64,000 nucleotides of DNA from Exiguobacterium sp. Leaf196 (GTDB lineage: Bacteria > Bacillota > Bacilli > Exiguobacteriales > Exiguobacteriaceae), in NCBI RefSeq assembly GCF_001423965.1, contig NZ_LMPV01000006.1, positions 248,001 to 312,000 on the forward strand, in the 5' to 3' direction. This document shows positions 21,441-31,682 of the stretch, piece by piece (positions within the stretch are counted from its first letter, which is position 1; the number at the start of each line of letters is the position of its first letter). Under the pieces are notes generated by a model. It saw nothing but the letters and a program-made list of their open reading frames with translations. It was not told the origin of the DNA and did no database searches. Made by a program: the position numbers and the translations under genes.

Positions 21441-24176
21441 TTATAAAGAATTGACGACTTCAGTACAACGTGGGCAAAGCGTCGGATGAGCCGGATCTTG
21501 TCCGAGTTCTGTCGAATATGTCCAACAACGTTCACATTTTTCACCGTCAGCTTTTTGAACTGTAATACCAGTCGTCTCATACATCTTATCCGTTGTATCC
21601 ACGAATTCGAGTTGTGAGACTTGGAGCAACTGCTCAAGATGATCAATCGTTTTAAGCAATGCTTTTGTTTCTTCCTTCGGTGCAAGCAAGAGTTTTGCTT
21701 CGAGTGTCTTACCGACGAGTTTCTCAACGCGTGCTTCCTCGAGTGCTTTTAAGACATCATCACGGAATGTCAGGAACGCGTTCCATTTCTCGATGAGAGC
21801 AAGTCCTTCTTCTGAGACTTCGACCGTTTCTGGAAGGTCCGTCAAGAAGATGCTCTTCGTCTCAACAGCTGGTACGAATTCCCATGCTTCGTCTGCCGTG
21901 TGTGGCAAGACAGGTGCCATCAATTGCAACAAGGCGACGACTGTATCATACATGACCGTCTGAACCGCACGACGCGATGTCGCGTCTGCTTTTTCGATAT
22001 ACAGGATATCTTTCGTGTAATCGAGGTAGAACGACGACAAATCAAGGACACAGAAGTTGTGGAGCAATTGATAGACCGACATGAAGTCGTACGCATCATA
22101 AGCCGCTTTTACTTTTCCAACAAGTTGGTCCAGTTTCGTACGCATGAAACGGTCTGACTCTGGTAAGTCTTCAAATGCGACTCGGTGCGTCGCAGGATCG
22201 AATTGATCCAAGTTTCCGAGAAGGAAACGAACCGTGTTCCGGATTTTACGATATGATTCTGAGACTTGTTTGAAGTTATCCATCGATGCCCGAACATCAG
22301 CTTGATAATCGACAGATGCCACCCACAAACGAAGGATCTCTGCTCCGAATTGTTGCATGACTTGGATTGGTGCAATCGTGTTACCAATCGATTTCGACAT
22401 CTTGCGACCTTGACCATCCAGAACGAATCCGTGACTGACGACCGCTTTGTATGGTGCTTTCCCAGTCGTTGCGACGGCTGTCGATAGCGACGAGTTAAAC
22501 CAACCACGGTATTGGTCAGAACCTTCAAGATAGAGATCCGCTGGACGTGTCAATTCAGGACGTGTCGCAAGGACACCGGCATGTGATGAACCAGAATCGA
22601 ACCAGACATCCATGATGTCCGTTTCTTTTTTGAAGATACCGTTCGGACTTGCTGGATGTGTGAATCCTTCAGGAAGCAAGTCGACTGCTTCGCGCTCATA
22701 CCAGACATTTGATCCGTGAGTTGCAAATAGATTCGCGATATGATCAATCGTTTCTGGTGTGACGATTTCCGTTCCATCTTCAGCGTAGAAGATTGGAAGT
22801 GGAACGCCCCAAGCACGTTGACGGGAGATGACCCAGTCGCCGCGGTCTTTGAACATGTTGTGGAGACGTGTTTCACCCCACTCTGGTACCCACTGGACAC
22901 CTTTGATCTCATCAAGGATTTCTGCACGGAAGTCTTTGATTGAAGCGAACCACTGTGGCGTTGCCCGGAAGATGACCGGTTTTTTCGTCCGCCAGTCGTG
23001 TGGATACGAGTGTTTGATGAATGACAGTTTTAAGAGAGCGCCTGCTTCTTCGAGTGCGAGACCGATTTCTTTGTTCGCATCTTCATAGAACATGCCTTCG
23101 AATCCAGGAGCTTCTGCCGTCATGACACCTTTATCGTCAACTGGGCAGAGAACGTCAAGCCCGTATGCTTGACCAATACGGAAGTCATCTTCCCCGTGTC
23201 CTGGAGCTGTATGAACGACACCCGTCGCTTCAGCTGTAACGTGGTCGCCAAGCATGACGAGTGATTCACGGTCATAAAGCGGATGTTTCGCTTTCACGTA
23301 CTCGAAGTCCGCACCGTTGAAGACACGTCCAATTGTCGCGTCTTCCCATCCGAGCGCTTCGATGACTTCTGGAACAAGTGTTTCCGCTACGATATATCCT
23401 TTTCCTTGATACTCGATCCGCGCATACGTCAATTCCGCACTGACAGAGATTCCAAGGTTCGCTGGGATCGTCCATGGAGTGGTCGTCCAGATGACGAAAT
23501 GATCCGTCGGCTCAAGGATGTTTTTTCCATCCATGACTTGGAATGCGACATAGATCGCAGCTGACCGTTTGTCTTGATATTCGATTTCTGCTTCAGCTAG
23601 TGCTGATTCAGAAGACGGTGACCAATAGACCGGCTTTTTCCCTTTATAGATATAGCCTTTGTTCGCCATATCCCCGAACAAACGAATTTGAGCTGCTTCA
23701 AATTCTGGTTGAAGCGTGATATATGGATTGTCATAGTCACCGAGAACACCGAGACGTTTGAATTGATCACGTTGGTGATCGACTTGTTCGAGCGCATATT
23801 TCGCACATAACTCACGGAATTCCGCGACCGTCATCGATTTGCGGTCAACACCTGCTTTTTGAAGTGCTGTCTCGATAGGCAAGCCATGTGTGTCCCAACC
23901 TGGTACGTAAGGGGACTGGAAGCCATTCATCGATTTGTAACGGACGATGATGTCTTTTAAGACTTTGTTTAATCCGTGACCCATGTGGATGTCACCGTTC
24001 GCATAAGGAGGACCATCGTGAAGGATGAACGTCGGTTTTCCAGCATTCTTTTCTTGGACCGCAGCATAGAGATTCATCTCTTCCCATCGTGCTTGCATAT
24101 CCGGCTCACGTTTTGGCAAGTTGCCTCGCATTAAAAACTCCGTTTTCATCATCAATAAGGTTTCTTTGTAATCCAT
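21441..24176 (-). CDS. ileS: Isoleucyl-tRNA synthetase
   Basis: Charges tRNA-Ile. 911 residues, class I synthetase with the HIGH-type motif [16 protein letters not shown] (about 57-72), KMSKS motif [10 protein letters not shown] (about 595), CP1 editing domain ([25 protein letters not shown]) and a C-terminal zinc finger ([14 protein letters not shown]). I start at MDYKETLL; the frame upstream would add 17 residues that overlap the T-box terminator. An AGGTGA site lies upstream. Expression is very likely set by the T-box. Confidence 0.97.
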   Translation of the reverse strand: MDYKETLLMMKTEFLMRGNLPKREPDMQARWEEMNLYAAVQEKNAGKPTFILHDGPPYANGDIHMGHGLNKVLKDIIVRYKSMNGFQSPYVPGWDTHGLPIETALQKAGVDRKSMTVAEFRELCAKYALEQVDHQRDQFKRLGVLGDYDNPYITLQPEFEAAQIRLFGDMANKGYIYKGKKPVYWSPSSESALAEAEIEYQDKRSAAIYVAFQVMDGKNILEPTDHFVIWTTTPWTIPANLGISVSAELTYARIEYQGKGYIVAETLVPEVIEALGWEDATIGRVFNGADFEYVKAKHPLYDRESLVMLGDHVTAEATGVVHTAPGHGEDDFRIGQAYGLDVLCPVDDKGVMTAEAPGFEGMFYEDANKEIGLALEEAGALLKLSFIKHSYPHDWRTKKPVIFRATPQWFASIKDFRAEILDEIKGVQWVPEWGETRLHNMFKDRGDWVISRQRAWGVPLPIFYAEDGTEIVTPETIDHIANLFATHGSNVWYEREAVDLLPEGFTHPASPNGIFKKETDIMDVWFDSGSSHAGVLATRPELTRPADLYLEGSDQYRGWFNSSLSTAVATTGKAPYKAVVSHGFVLDGQGRKMSKSIGNTIAPIQVMQQFGAEILRLWVASVDYQADVRASMDNFKQVSESYRKIRNTVRFLLGNLDQFDPATHRVAFEDLPESDRFMRTKLDQLVGKVKAAYDAYDFMSVYQLLHNFCVLDLSSFYLDYTKDILYIEKADATSRRAVQTVMYDTVVALLQLMAPVLPHTADEAWEFVPAVETKSIFLTDLPETVEVSEEGLALIEKWNAFLTFRDDVLKALEEARVEKLVGKTLEAKLLLAPKEETKALLKTIDHLEQLLQVSQLEFVDTTDKMYETTGITVQKADGEKCERCWTYSTELGQDPAHPTLCPRCTEVVNSL

Positions 24177-24208
24177 CTGACCATCTCTCACCTTTCGCTT
24201 TAAAAGTA

Positions 24209-24465
24209 CAAAAAAAGCCAAGCTCATCCCTGAGATAGGGACGAGCTTGGCTGAACTCGCGGTACCACCCTACTAATCCTGCTCGTCTGTTCGACGACGC
24301 AGGACCGCTTAAGAACTCGCTAACGGGAGTGAACCGGCATGACTTACTGTTCGGAGAACGTTCAGTCATACACTCTAAGGGGATATCTCATCTCTTTCGT
24401 TGCTCGGGCTTCCACCATTTCCCGATTCGCTGTCAACTGTCCAAGATGCGACGTGTCCTTATCAT
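24209..24465 (-). promoter_or_regulatory. T-box riboswitch of ileS
   Basis: The minus strand carries the T-box core AGGGTGGTACCGCG (24258-24271) and then an intrinsic terminator, AGCCAAGCTCGTCCC pairing with GGGATGAGCTTGGCT, followed by seven T (24209-24252). In the core UGGN bulge N is U, which fits the A discriminator base of tRNA-Ile. A candidate ATC specifier (24382-24384) lies in GAGATATCCCC on the 3' side of the expected stem I. The 5' limit is approximate, and the specifier was chosen by eye. Confidence 0.88.
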
Positions 24466-24474
24466 TGATTTTAT

Positions 24475-24996
24475 TTATACGACATCGTCGTCATTATACG
24501 CAACTGCTGGAACATCGTCAAGCGCTCCACGAGAAGAGAAATCAAATGCATCCCAGTCGTGGCTCGTCAATAATTCCATTTGAGCATCGATCAACACTTT
24601 GAAGCGATTGCGATAGAGCTCGATTTTCTTACGCATCTGTTCCACTTCGAAGTCCGTCCGTTGTGCCCGGCGTTGTGCCGCATCTTGCAATTGCTCTGCT
24701 TCGCGTTCTGCCTGTTTCAAGATCAAGCTTGCTTCTTTTGAAGCATTCGCTTTCACTTCTTCTGCCGCTTCCTGTGCGACAATAATCGATTTATTCAATG
24801 TTTCTTCCATCGAACTAAAGTAATCGACACGCGCTTGCATGTTTTGGATGACTTCCTGTTGTTGACGGTTCTCACGTAACAACAACTCAAAATCCTTGAT
24901 GACCTGATCTAGGAATTCGTTCACTTCATCCTCGTCATAGCCGCGAAACTTTCGTGTGAACTCCTTATTATGAATATCGAGTGGCGTTAATGGCAT
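24475..24996 (-). CDS. divIVA: Cell division protein DivIVA
   Basis: Coiled-coil scaffold that binds curved membrane at septa and poles. 173 residues: N-terminal lipid-binding domain MPLTPLDIHNKEFTRKFRGY with EVNEFLDQVIKDFE, then a long heptad coiled coil rich in Gln, Glu and Arg (about 30-150) and a short acidic tail ending DDDVV. A GGAGGAGG site precedes the ATG. It follows ylmH, as in other Bacillales. Confidence 0.96.
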   Translation of the reverse strand: MPLTPLDIHNKEFTRKFRGYDEDEVNEFLDQVIKDFELLLRENRQQQEVIQNMQARVDYFSSMEETLNKSIIVAQEAAEEVKANASKEASLILKQAEREAEQLQDAAQRRAQRTDFEVEQMRKKIELYRNRFKVLIDAQMELLTSHDWDAFDFSSRGALDDVPAVAYNDDDVV

Positions 24997-25021
24997 GATG
25001 AATTCCTCCTCCGCATTTTTT

Positions 25022-25792
25022 TTATCCTTTTAAAATACCGTATTGTAGTTTGATTCGATCCCGTTTCGTTGATCCGAGAATCGCAATCAGTTTAACGCGT
25101 CCCGTTCCACGTAAGGAAAGCAGATCCCCTTCTTCAAGCATGAAACTCACGTCATCAACTACCTTATAATTCACTTTACTTTCACCCTGTTTAATGAGCG
25201 TCTGTGCCTTTTGACGGGAGAAGCCGAGAATTTCACTGACGACCGTATCGAACCGAAGTGAGCTGACGAACCCGAGCGTCTCTTCCCACTCTTGTTCCTT
25301 CACTTTCAAGCGATCTTCTGCGTCTACGCGCGAAAGACGAATCTTCGTCTTACCTGCGCGTTCGACGTTTGCTTCGATATATGTCGCAACTTCGTCCGCG
25401 ACAGCAAATTGCACTTGATCCTGGATGATGACGTCGCCGAACTTGGCACGCTTCAATCCGACGTTCAATAATGTACCGGTGACTTGACGATGAGATAGTT
25501 CAACGAATTTAGTAGGATAATGAATGCGATAAATGGAAATGTCAAAGTCATCCGCGTTGTATTCATAATAGTCTGGTGCGAGGATTGCTCGTTTACGTTC
25601 GGCGCCTTCGAAACCGCCCTCAAAAAAGAGGGCGCATTTCGAACCGACGAGTTCTTGTGTGATTTGCTGTTCACGAGGGTCTAGAAAATCCGTTAATTTA
25701 AACGTATACGTCGCTTCCACGTGATCAATCCAGTTCAAGACCGAATCGACGAATTCCCGCTCGCTTCCACGATAATGATCATATACACTCAT
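25022..25792 (-). CDS. ylmH: S4-domain RNA-binding protein YlmH
   Basis: 256 residues. The C-terminal S4 fold is visible (LRFDTVVSEILGFSRQKAQT, LIKQGESKVNYKVV, GDLLSLRGTGRVKL), and the N-terminal YlmH domain matches the family in length. In B. subtilis and Streptococcus it is linked to the division cluster; work on B. subtilis implicates it in rescue of stalled 50S-peptidyl-tRNA, parallel to RqcH, which is also encoded in this window. The start overlaps ylmG by four bases. Confidence 0.92.
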   Translation of the reverse strand: MSVYDHYRGSEREFVDSVLNWIDHVEATYTFKLTDFLDPREQQITQELVGSKCALFFEGGFEGAERKRAILAPDYYEYNADDFDISIYRIHYPTKFVELSHRQVTGTLLNVGLKRAKFGDVIIQDQVQFAVADEVATYIEANVERAGKTKIRLSRVDAEDRLKVKEQEWEETLGFVSSLRFDTVVSEILGFSRQKAQTLIKQGESKVNYKVVDDVSFMLEEGDLLSLRGTGRVKLIAILGSTKRDRIKLQYGILKG

Positions 25793-26064
25793 ACGAAGAA
25801 GATAGCTCGGATACCGGATTGTGCCAAGTTCAAGACGAGAAAGGCAACAATCGGCGAGATATCTAGCATGCCTCCGATAGGCGGGATAATACGACGGAAG
25901 GGTGCTAGGAATGGCTCGACCAACATCGCGAGCACTTGTCCGAATTTCGAATCACGGGCATTCGGGAACCAAGATAGCAGAATGTACACAATCATGACAT
26001 AACTATAATATTGTAATAACGTACTTAATGTACGACCAATCGCGTACATCACTTGTGAATCCAT
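25789..26064 (-). CDS. ylmG: YggT/YlmG family membrane protein
   Basis: 91 residues with two hydrophobic spans (LQYYSYVMIVYILLSWF and ISPIVAFLVLNLA) and the connecting segment VEPFLAPFRRIIPPIGG that defines the YGGT family. Its role is not well defined; it always sits beside sepF and ylmH in Bacillales. The ATG is placed three codons into the open frame, where AAGGGG is eight bases away. It lies two bases after the sepF stop. Confidence 0.9.
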   Translation of the reverse strand: MDSQVMYAIGRTLSTLLQYYSYVMIVYILLSWFPNARDSKFGQVLAMLVEPFLAPFRRIIPPIGGMLDISPIVAFLVLNLAQSGIRAIFFV

Positions 26065-26066
26065 AC

Positions 26067-26564
26067 TTACCACCCCTTATGATTAATATCATCTTCTCCT
26101 AGAAGATTCGAGATGCTACCAGCCAACTCGACATTGTTTGGAACACAGAGGAGGGTATTCTGACTGATCGTCGTGATCGTTCCATCGAGAGCGAAAACGA
26201 CACCAGATAAGAAGTTGATCATCTGTCGTGATTGATCTTTTGACATACGTTGCATATTGACGATGACAGCACGGTTCTGACGAAGATGTTCCCCAATCTC
26301 TTGGGCTTCGTTAAAGACACGTGGTTCACTCAAGATGACCTGCGATTTCGTTTTTTTCGTCGCATGTAGCGGCACGATATTCGATTGTCTCACGCTGTCC
26401 TCCTTTTGAGTAACACTTGGGGTAGATTCCTCGTAATACTCTTCGTACTCTTGTTGTGAAGCACCTCTACCTTTATTTATTGTAGCATCATTTTCATATT
26501 CGAGTTCATCTAAATCATCGCTGTTGCCGAGAAATAGATTTTGCATTTTTGATTTGAAACCCAT
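26067..26564 (-). CDS. sepF: Cell division protein SepF
   Basis: Membrane-anchoring partner of FtsZ that forms rings and aligns protofilaments. 165 residues: a short N-terminal amphipathic region (MGFKSKMQNLFLGNS), an acidic linker (about 17-70) and the compact C-terminal domain with VILSEPRVFNEAQEIGEHLR, AVIVNMQRMSKDQSRQMINF and LSGVVFALDGTITTIS. The second of two close ATG codons is chosen because AAGGGAG lies seven bases away. The longer frame upstream is inside ylmE. Confidence 0.93.
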   Translation of the reverse strand: MGFKSKMQNLFLGNSDDLDELEYENDATINKGRGASQQEYEEYYEESTPSVTQKEDSVRQSNIVPLHATKKTKSQVILSEPRVFNEAQEIGEHLRQNRAVIVNMQRMSKDQSRQMINFLSGVVFALDGTITTISQNTLLCVPNNVELAGSISNLLGEDDINHKGW

Positions 26565-26586
26565 ATCCATTCTCCCTTCTTCTCGT

Positions 26587-27258
26587 TTAGGTGTGAACGA
26601 GCGTCGTCCCGACTCGGACGAACGTCGCCCCTTCTTCGATGGCAATCTCAAAATCCGATGACATCCCCATGGATAACTCTGTACATGGAGCATACGACAA
26701 TTTTTTTGCCTTGACCTCTTCTTGCAATGTTTTTAATGACCGGAATACCTCACGTATACGCGTCGTGTCTTCCGTCAACGGTGCCATCGTCATCAGTCCG
26801 ATGACACGAATCGCGGGATACTGACCGATTTCGTGTAAGAACGACGGTACATCCTCCGGTGCAATACCTTGCTTCGATTCTTCTCCCGAGATATTGACTT
26901 GAATGAAACAATCAATGATTCGGTTCGTTCGTTTATTGATCTCTTCTGCCAAATGAAGACGATCGAGCGAATGCAGCACATCAATGGCATCGATGATCTG
27001 ACGAACTTTACGCGTCTGTAACGTGCCGATGAAGTGCCATGTACAGGCTGTACGTCCAAGTTCTGCTTGTTTTTCGAGCAGTCCATCCGGACGATTTTCT
27101 CCAAGATGCGTTACACCGGCCTCTAATAATTCAGAAGCAACTTGACTTGAGACTGATTTCGTCACGCCAATCAACTGTACCTGCTTTTTGGATGAACTCT
27201 TTTCACTCGCTTGTTTTATCCGTCGTGTAACCTCTTGTACATTTTCAAGAATTGACAT
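26587..27258 (-). CDS. ylmE: PLP homeostasis protein (YggS/YlmE family)
   Basis: 223 residues, alanine-racemase-like barrel that binds pyridoxal phosphate and buffers the cofactor; no catalytic activity is established. The PLP lysine lies in LIGVTKSV (about residue 34); GENRPDGLLEKQAEL and SMGMSSDFEIAIEEGATFVR (phosphate-binding end) follow. The start overlaps the end of ylmD by 14 bases, with an AAAGGAG site. Usual dcw neighbour. Confidence 0.94.
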   Translation of the reverse strand: MSILENVQEVTRRIKQASEKSSSKKQVQLIGVTKSVSSQVASELLEAGVTHLGENRPDGLLEKQAELGRTACTWHFIGTLQTRKVRQIIDAIDVLHSLDRLHLAEEINKRTNRIIDCFIQVNISGEESKQGIAPEDVPSFLHEIGQYPAIRVIGLMTMAPLTEDTTRIREVFRSLKTLQEEVKAKKLSYAPCTELSMGMSSDFEIAIEEGATFVRVGTTLVHT

Positions 27259-28021
27259 CCAATGACTCCTTTACGATCAAACTCGCGAACCGACCGCCGT
27301 GGTCGCCGTGGCGATAAGAGAAGTAATCTTCCGCCTGACAATGTGTACATAGACCTGAGTCAAGGACATCACCCACTCCACAACGCTCAGCAAGCGCAGC
27401 ATTTGTTTTTTGTAGCGATAACATCGCTTTTCCATCTTCCTTGCGTATGTAAGGAGACTCATCGAGTTCAAGTGCGTCGATCGCATCGATAACGGGTTGA
27501 TCGACTTCGTAACAACAATCACGAATCGATGGACCAATGACCATCTGAATCGATGAGCGACTCGCACCTGCACGCTCCATTTGTTTGACTGTCTCTTCAA
27601 CGATATTGCCAACAGTCCCCCGCCATCCGGCGTGCGTATTCGCGATGATTCCTGTCGTCGGATCACAGAAGACAAGCGGAACACAATCAGCGAAGAGCAT
27701 CATCAGTAAGACATTCGAATCAGTCGTCACCAATCCATCTGTACCCGGAATCGCTGTTTCGTAATCCAGAGCGCCGCGTCCGGAGTCAAGTGTCGTCACC
27801 TGTTCAACGTGATTCCCATGGATTTGCTGCGCCCAAATTGAGTTCTCAAGAGATAGATCAAGCTGTCGAGCAATGACTTGTCGGTTCTGGATGACGCCGT
27901 CACGATCATCGTTGACATGTAATCCTAAGTTACCGTTTCCATGTGGTGCTGCAAACTTCGTCGTAAAGGCGGCACGTACGGTACCTGTTGGTGTATCCCA
28001 TTTGATCCATTGTCCAAACAT
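27245..28021 (-). CDS. ylmD: YfiH/LACC1-family purine nucleoside phosphorylase-like enzyme (YlmD)
   Basis: 258 residues. Members of this family phosphorolyse or deaminate purine nucleosides; older names call them multicopper polyphenol oxidases. The metal site is seen in QQIHGNHVEQV (His), LFADCVPLVFCDP (Cys) and ANTHAGWRGTVGN (His). A GAAGGAGG site precedes the ATG. First gene after the ftsZ terminator in the ylmDE-sepF-ylmGH-divIVA string. Confidence 0.93.
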   Translation of the reverse strand: MFGQWIKWDTPTGTVRAAFTTKFAAPHGNGNLGLHVNDDRDGVIQNRQVIARQLDLSLENSIWAQQIHGNHVEQVTTLDSGRGALDYETAIPGTDGLVTTDSNVLLMMLFADCVPLVFCDPTTGIIANTHAGWRGTVGNIVEETVKQMERAGASRSSIQMVIGPSIRDCCYEVDQPVIDAIDALELDESPYIRKEDGKAMLSLQKTNAALAERCGVGDVLDSGLCTHCQAEDYFSYRHGDHGGRFASLIVKESLDVNS

Positions 28022-28042
28022 GTTGATGCCTCCTTCGATTTT

Positions 28043-28075
28043 AAAAAAAGAGGCGCCGCTTTCGCGACACCTCTT
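28043..28075 (-). terminator. Terminator after ftsZ
   Basis: Minus strand AAGAGGTGTCGC, loop GAAA, GCGGCGCCTCTT, then a run of T. It lies between the ftsZ stop and the ylmD ribosome binding site. Confidence 0.85.
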
Positions 28076-28105
28076 GGTTTAGCAGTCGTGTCACTGGAAC
28101 ATCGA

Positions 28106-29260
28106 TCAACGATTATTCCGGCGAAGGAAAGATGGGATGTCCATCGTTTCTTCGACATCTGGCGCTTTAGCTGGTTCAGGATTTGAGCTGACAGGCGTCT
28201 CTTCGACTTGTGGTTTAGACTCCTCTGTTGGTGGTGGAGTCGCTTGTTTTTTCTTCAATAGGTTTTTCATCATCTCTTGTGCGGATGGAATTTCGAAGTC
28301 GAGTGGTTCGTTTTCGAATTCTGTCGCGATGACTGTGACGATGATTTCATCTTCTAGGTTATCATTGATGACCGAACCAAAGATCAAGTTAACTTCCTCA
28401 TCTGCTGCACTTTGAACGATCTGTGCGGCTTCCGTTACTTCATACAAGCTGAGGTTCGCACTACCCGTGATGTTCATTAGAACACCTTTCGCGCCTTCGA
28501 TTGATGTTTCAAGCAATGGACTTGAAATCGCTTTTTTAGCGGCTTCCGTCGCGCGATGTTCACCTGTTGCGACACCTACACCCATCAAAGCAGAACCTTT
28601 TTCAGTCATGATCGTCTTCACATCGGCGAAGTCGAGGTTGATTAGACCAGGAACGGCAATCAAGTCCGTGATACCCTGTACACCTTGACGTAAGACGTTA
28701 TCCGCTTCTTTGAACGCTTCAAGCATCGGTGTGTTCCGATCGACGATTTCAAGCAACTTATCATTCGGGATGACGATCAACGTATCGACTTTTTCTTTGA
28801 AGTTCTGGACACCAGAAACAGCATGTTGCATCCGTTTACGTCCTTCGAACATGAATGGCTTTGTCACGACACCGACTGTCAATGCGCCGATTTCTTTTGA
28901 AATCTCAGCGATGACTGGAGCAGCTCCTGTTCCAGTTCCGCCACCCATACCGGCTGTGACGAAGACCATGTCAGCTCCTGAAAGGATTTCTGTTAATTGT
29001 TCACGGCTCTCTTCTGCCGCTTTTTTACCGATTTCCGGATTTGCACCCGCACCGAGACCACGTGTCAATTTTGCGCCGAGTTGTAATTTCACGTCAGCTT
29101 GTGACATGTTCAATGCCTGAGCGTCTGTGTTTACAGCGATGAACTCTACGCCTTGGACACCGTGTTCAATCATTCGGTTGACGGCGTTCGAACCGCCACC
29201 GCCTACACCGATGACCTTGATTTTTGCTACTTGGTCCATCATTTCATCAAAATGCAACAT
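28106..29260 (-). CDS. ftsZ: Cell division GTPase FtsZ
   Basis: Tubulin-like GTPase forming the division ring. 384 residues: [18 protein letters not shown] near the N-terminus, tubulin signature [15 protein letters not shown] (about 106-120), T7 region [11 protein letters not shown], then a Pro-rich linker from about 320 and the conserved C-terminal peptide [11 protein letters not shown] that contacts FtsA and SepF. AGGGGG lies eight bases before the ATG. It follows ftsA with a 48-base gap. Confidence 0.98.
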   Translation of the reverse strand: MLHFDEMMDQVAKIKVIGVGGGGSNAVNRMIEHGVQGVEFIAVNTDAQALNMSQADVKLQLGAKLTRGLGAGANPEIGKKAAEESREQLTEILSGADMVFVTAGMGGGTGTGAAPVIAEISKEIGALTVGVVTKPFMFEGRKRMQHAVSGVQNFKEKVDTLIVIPNDKLLEIVDRNTPMLEAFKEADNVLRQGVQGITDLIAVPGLINLDFADVKTIMTEKGSALMGVGVATGEHRATEAAKKAISSPLLETSIEGAKGVLMNITGSANLSLYEVTEAAQIVQSAADEEVNLIFGSVINDNLEDEIIVTVIATEFENEPLDFEIPSAQEMMKNLLKKKQATPPPTEESKPQVEETPVSSNPEPAKAPDVEETMDIPSFLRRNNR

Positions 29261-29308
29261 AAAAAGGGCCCCCTAATATTTTTTACTCATTGGATTTTTT
29301 TGTAGGCA

Positions 29309-30613
29309 TTAACCAAAGAATTTCTCAAAGAAACTACTGAATGACTTTTTCTCTTTTGGAGGCTGTTCACGCGTTGGTCGTTCTTCACGAGCAGGTGATG
29401 CCTGTTCGTTCATGAGCAGTGCATCCTGCTCACGTCCGGATGCTACGACTTCTTTCTCTTCTGCCCGGTCGAAACCTGATTTCGATACGGCGCTTCTTGA
29501 GAGTACATAACGTAACATACCAGCTGCAACGGCATACTTCGGATGACGAATACCAAGACTAGCAGGCTGATAAACATTGACGCTCTGCTTGAAAATCCGT
29601 TTTCCGAGCTGATCGATGCCAGGTAGTGAAGAACTTCCACCACATAAGATCAAGCCGCTATTCATGTGAGCGTATCCCGCTTGCGTCATTCGTTTTTGAA
29701 TCATCTCGAAGATTTCCTCAAGTCGCGCTTCTAAAACGAATCCGATCTCTGATTGTGGTTCGAAACGATGTTCCCCGTTGATCGTGACGTATGAGACTTT
29801 CTCCTCCGGATCACCGAGTGCTTCGAGTGCAACGCCGTATTCTTCTTTAGCGAGTTTCGCATCTTGGTATTTGCAGTTCATCTTGTACGTCAAATCACGT
29901 GTCAGATGATCTCCACCGTAAGGCAACGTCGTCGAGTAGACGAGATCGTTCTTTTCATAGATGGAAAGCGTCGTCGTCTCATGTCCGATATCGATGATCC
30001 CAACACCGAGTTCTAGTTCATCAATCGATGCTGCGATTCTAGATACCGCTAAACTCTCCAGCACATATCCAGCAAGCTCTAAACCAGCCCGTTCAATGGA
30101 ACGTTTAATGCTATGTAGGATCGTCTTCGCTCCGATGATGAGCTTCCCTGTTACTTCGAGACGATAACCAATCATTCCTCTTGGATCAGTGATTTCTGTT
30201 TGCTGATCAACCGTAAACGTCTTCGGTAAGACATCAACTACACTGAGTTCATTTGGAATTCGCATGACCATCGCAGAATGCAAGACATCTTTCACATCAT
30301 CATCCGTGATTTCATTGTCCTCACCTTTGATTGACGTCATCCCCTGGCAATCCTTGACTTGAATGTGCTCGCCTGAAATAGCGACATATACTTCACCAAT
30401 TGGTTCACCAAGTGTACGTTCCACTTCTGTGACCGCTTGTTTAATGGCATGTACCGTTTGATCGATGTCAACGATGACACCTCGTTTAACACCCGCGGAT
30501 GGTGCAGAACCTTCAGCAAGAACGTTCAGCGTTCCACCAAGTAGTTCACCGACGATGAGCTTCACCTCCGATGTCCCAATGTCGAGTGCGGCAATCGTAC
30601 CTTTCGTTTCCAT
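29309..30613 (-). CDS. ftsA: Cell division protein FtsA
   Basis: Actin-like protein that tethers FtsZ to the membrane. 434 residues: phosphate-1 region IAALDIGTSEVKLIVGE at the N-terminus, VGIIDIGHETTTLSIY (phosphate 2), SGLILCGGSSSLPGIDQL (adenosine motif), an unconserved charged linker from about 370 and a C-terminal amphipathic helix SFSSFFEKFFG for membrane binding. GGAGG precedes the ATG. It starts an ftsA-ftsZ unit behind a 229-base gap. Confidence 0.97.
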   Translation of the reverse strand: METKGTIAALDIGTSEVKLIVGELLGGTLNVLAEGSAPSAGVKRGVIVDIDQTVHAIKQAVTEVERTLGEPIGEVYVAISGEHIQVKDCQGMTSIKGEDNEITDDDVKDVLHSAMVMRIPNELSVVDVLPKTFTVDQQTEITDPRGMIGYRLEVTGKLIIGAKTILHSIKRSIERAGLELAGYVLESLAVSRIAASIDELELGVGIIDIGHETTTLSIYEKNDLVYSTTLPYGGDHLTRDLTYKMNCKYQDAKLAKEEYGVALEALGDPEEKVSYVTINGEHRFEPQSEIGFVLEARLEEIFEMIQKRMTQAGYAHMNSGLILCGGSSSLPGIDQLGKRIFKQSVNVYQPASLGIRHPKYAVAAGMLRYVLSRSAVSKSGFDRAEEKEVVASGREQDALLMNEQASPAREERPTREQPPKEKKSFSSFFEKFFG

Positions 30614-30653
30614 GGGAGTGACACCTCCACTTTCATAATACTAATCCTTTTTA

Positions 30654-30674
30654 TTCCTAATTATATTCTAGGAA
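30654..30674. repeat. Inverted repeat upstream of ftsA
   Basis: ATTCCTA and TAGGAAT arms flank a short AT centre about 40 bases before the ftsA start. The centre contains TATAAT on the minus strand, which could be a -10 box, although no good -35 lies 17 bases upstream. It looks like an operator over a promoter but has no recognised factor. Confidence 0.5.
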
Positions 30675-30782
30675 TAGATCAGGCTTCTTCTCGTTTAAGT
30701 CTACACTATATAAATACTTACGAAAAGAAGTTATTGCCCGTCTTAGCGTCCTAATAGATTACGATTTGATGACGATTCAAAT

Positions 30783-30833
30783 AAAGGTCGACGAATGAAA
30801 ACACATGTTTGTTTTTTTGTTCGTCAGCCCTTT
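30783..30833 (-). terminator. Possible terminator after divIB
   Basis: Long interrupted hairpin nine bases after the divIB stop: GACGAA/TTCGTC and AAAGG/CCTTT arms with an AT-rich centre that can itself fold (AAACA/TGTTT). A moderately T-rich tail follows on the minus strand. It would separate divIB from ftsA-ftsZ. Apart from this and the inverted repeat, the 229-base gap shows only -10-like AT-rich boxes (for example TATAGT). Confidence 0.45.
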
Positions 30834-30842
30834 ACGAATCTT

Positions 30843-31622
30843 CTATTTTTTCCCTTTATATGGTTTGAAATAGATACCACCATCAATTGTAATTGTTCCT
30901 GTCTTTCCTTTTGGTAAGGCAGAAATGACCTTTACATATTCATTCAATGAATTAGAAAAGGCAGAAGTACTGAGCAAAACCGTATTCCCATCCGTCATGA
31001 ACAACTTCAGACCACCTTTGTCAGTCTTATCATTAGCGACGATCTCGGATATCCGGCTCCGTACTTTCGGCTCGATTTTAACAAGCTCCTTCGTCAATCG
31101 ATTTAGAGATTGATCGGTGAAGCCAGTCAGGATCGGAGCGTCAAACAATTCTTCCTTCGACTTACCGGGAATGATCGTTCCATCCGCAAGGACGATCCGG
31201 TCTCCCGGTTTATCTTTCGCATAGGCAATCTCTTTCTCTTCCGTCACCGTCACGCGATATCGGTGCAAAAATTGCTTTTGCATCGTTGCTTCTTGAATAC
31301 CTGGGACCTTCTCAATCCGTTCAAGAACGTCTTCCTCTGACACATTAAAGGCATGTGTCTCTTTCACCTTGATCCCGGATGCTTGCAAAATATCCTCTGA
31401 TTTCACATTGACGTTACCATCAACATCAAATCGAGCGACCCGGGAATAGCTTGACTGCAGATAAAAGACGACACCGACCAATAGACCAATCAAAATCAGG
31501 ACATAAATGAGTCTTCGGTTAGCTTTTTTGCGACGTTGTTCACGGATATAAGGTATCTTATCCTCGAGACTGCGGACGTTCTTGTCCTCTTGCGGTCGTT
31601 CGACCGCTCTCCGTTCCCTCAC
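30843..31622 (-). CDS. divIB: Cell division protein DivIB/FtsQ
   Basis: Bitopic divisome protein that works with FtsL and DivIC. 259 residues: a charged cytoplasmic N-terminus (1-36), one membrane span (about 38-56, [17 protein letters not shown]), a POTRA domain beginning [20 protein letters not shown] and the FtsQ/DivIB beta domain ([16 protein letters not shown]). GTG start with GAGGAGG eight bases upstream. It follows murG; murB, which often lies between them, is absent. Confidence 0.92.
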   Translation of the reverse strand: MRERRAVERPQEDKNVRSLEDKIPYIREQRRKKANRRLIYVLILIGLLVGVVFYLQSSYSRVARFDVDGNVNVKSEDILQASGIKVKETHAFNVSEEDVLERIEKVPGIQEATMQKQFLHRYRVTVTEEKEIAYAKDKPGDRIVLADGTIIPGKSKEELFDAPILTGFTDQSLNRLTKELVKIEPKVRSRISEIVANDKTDKGGLKLFMTDGNTVLLSTSAFSNSLNEYVKVISALPKGKTGTITIDGGIYFKPYKGKK

Positions 31623-31682
31623 GTCTCATTCCTCCTCTATACGTAACAGTTCATTTCCCTATCGGTCTTTTCCTGCAATAGT

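Noticed and set aside
24421-24480. ileS leader promoter TTGCGT-N18-TATAAA at the end of divIVA
   Set aside because: Possible, but the boxes lie in coding sequence and the match is weak, so I did not list it as a feature.
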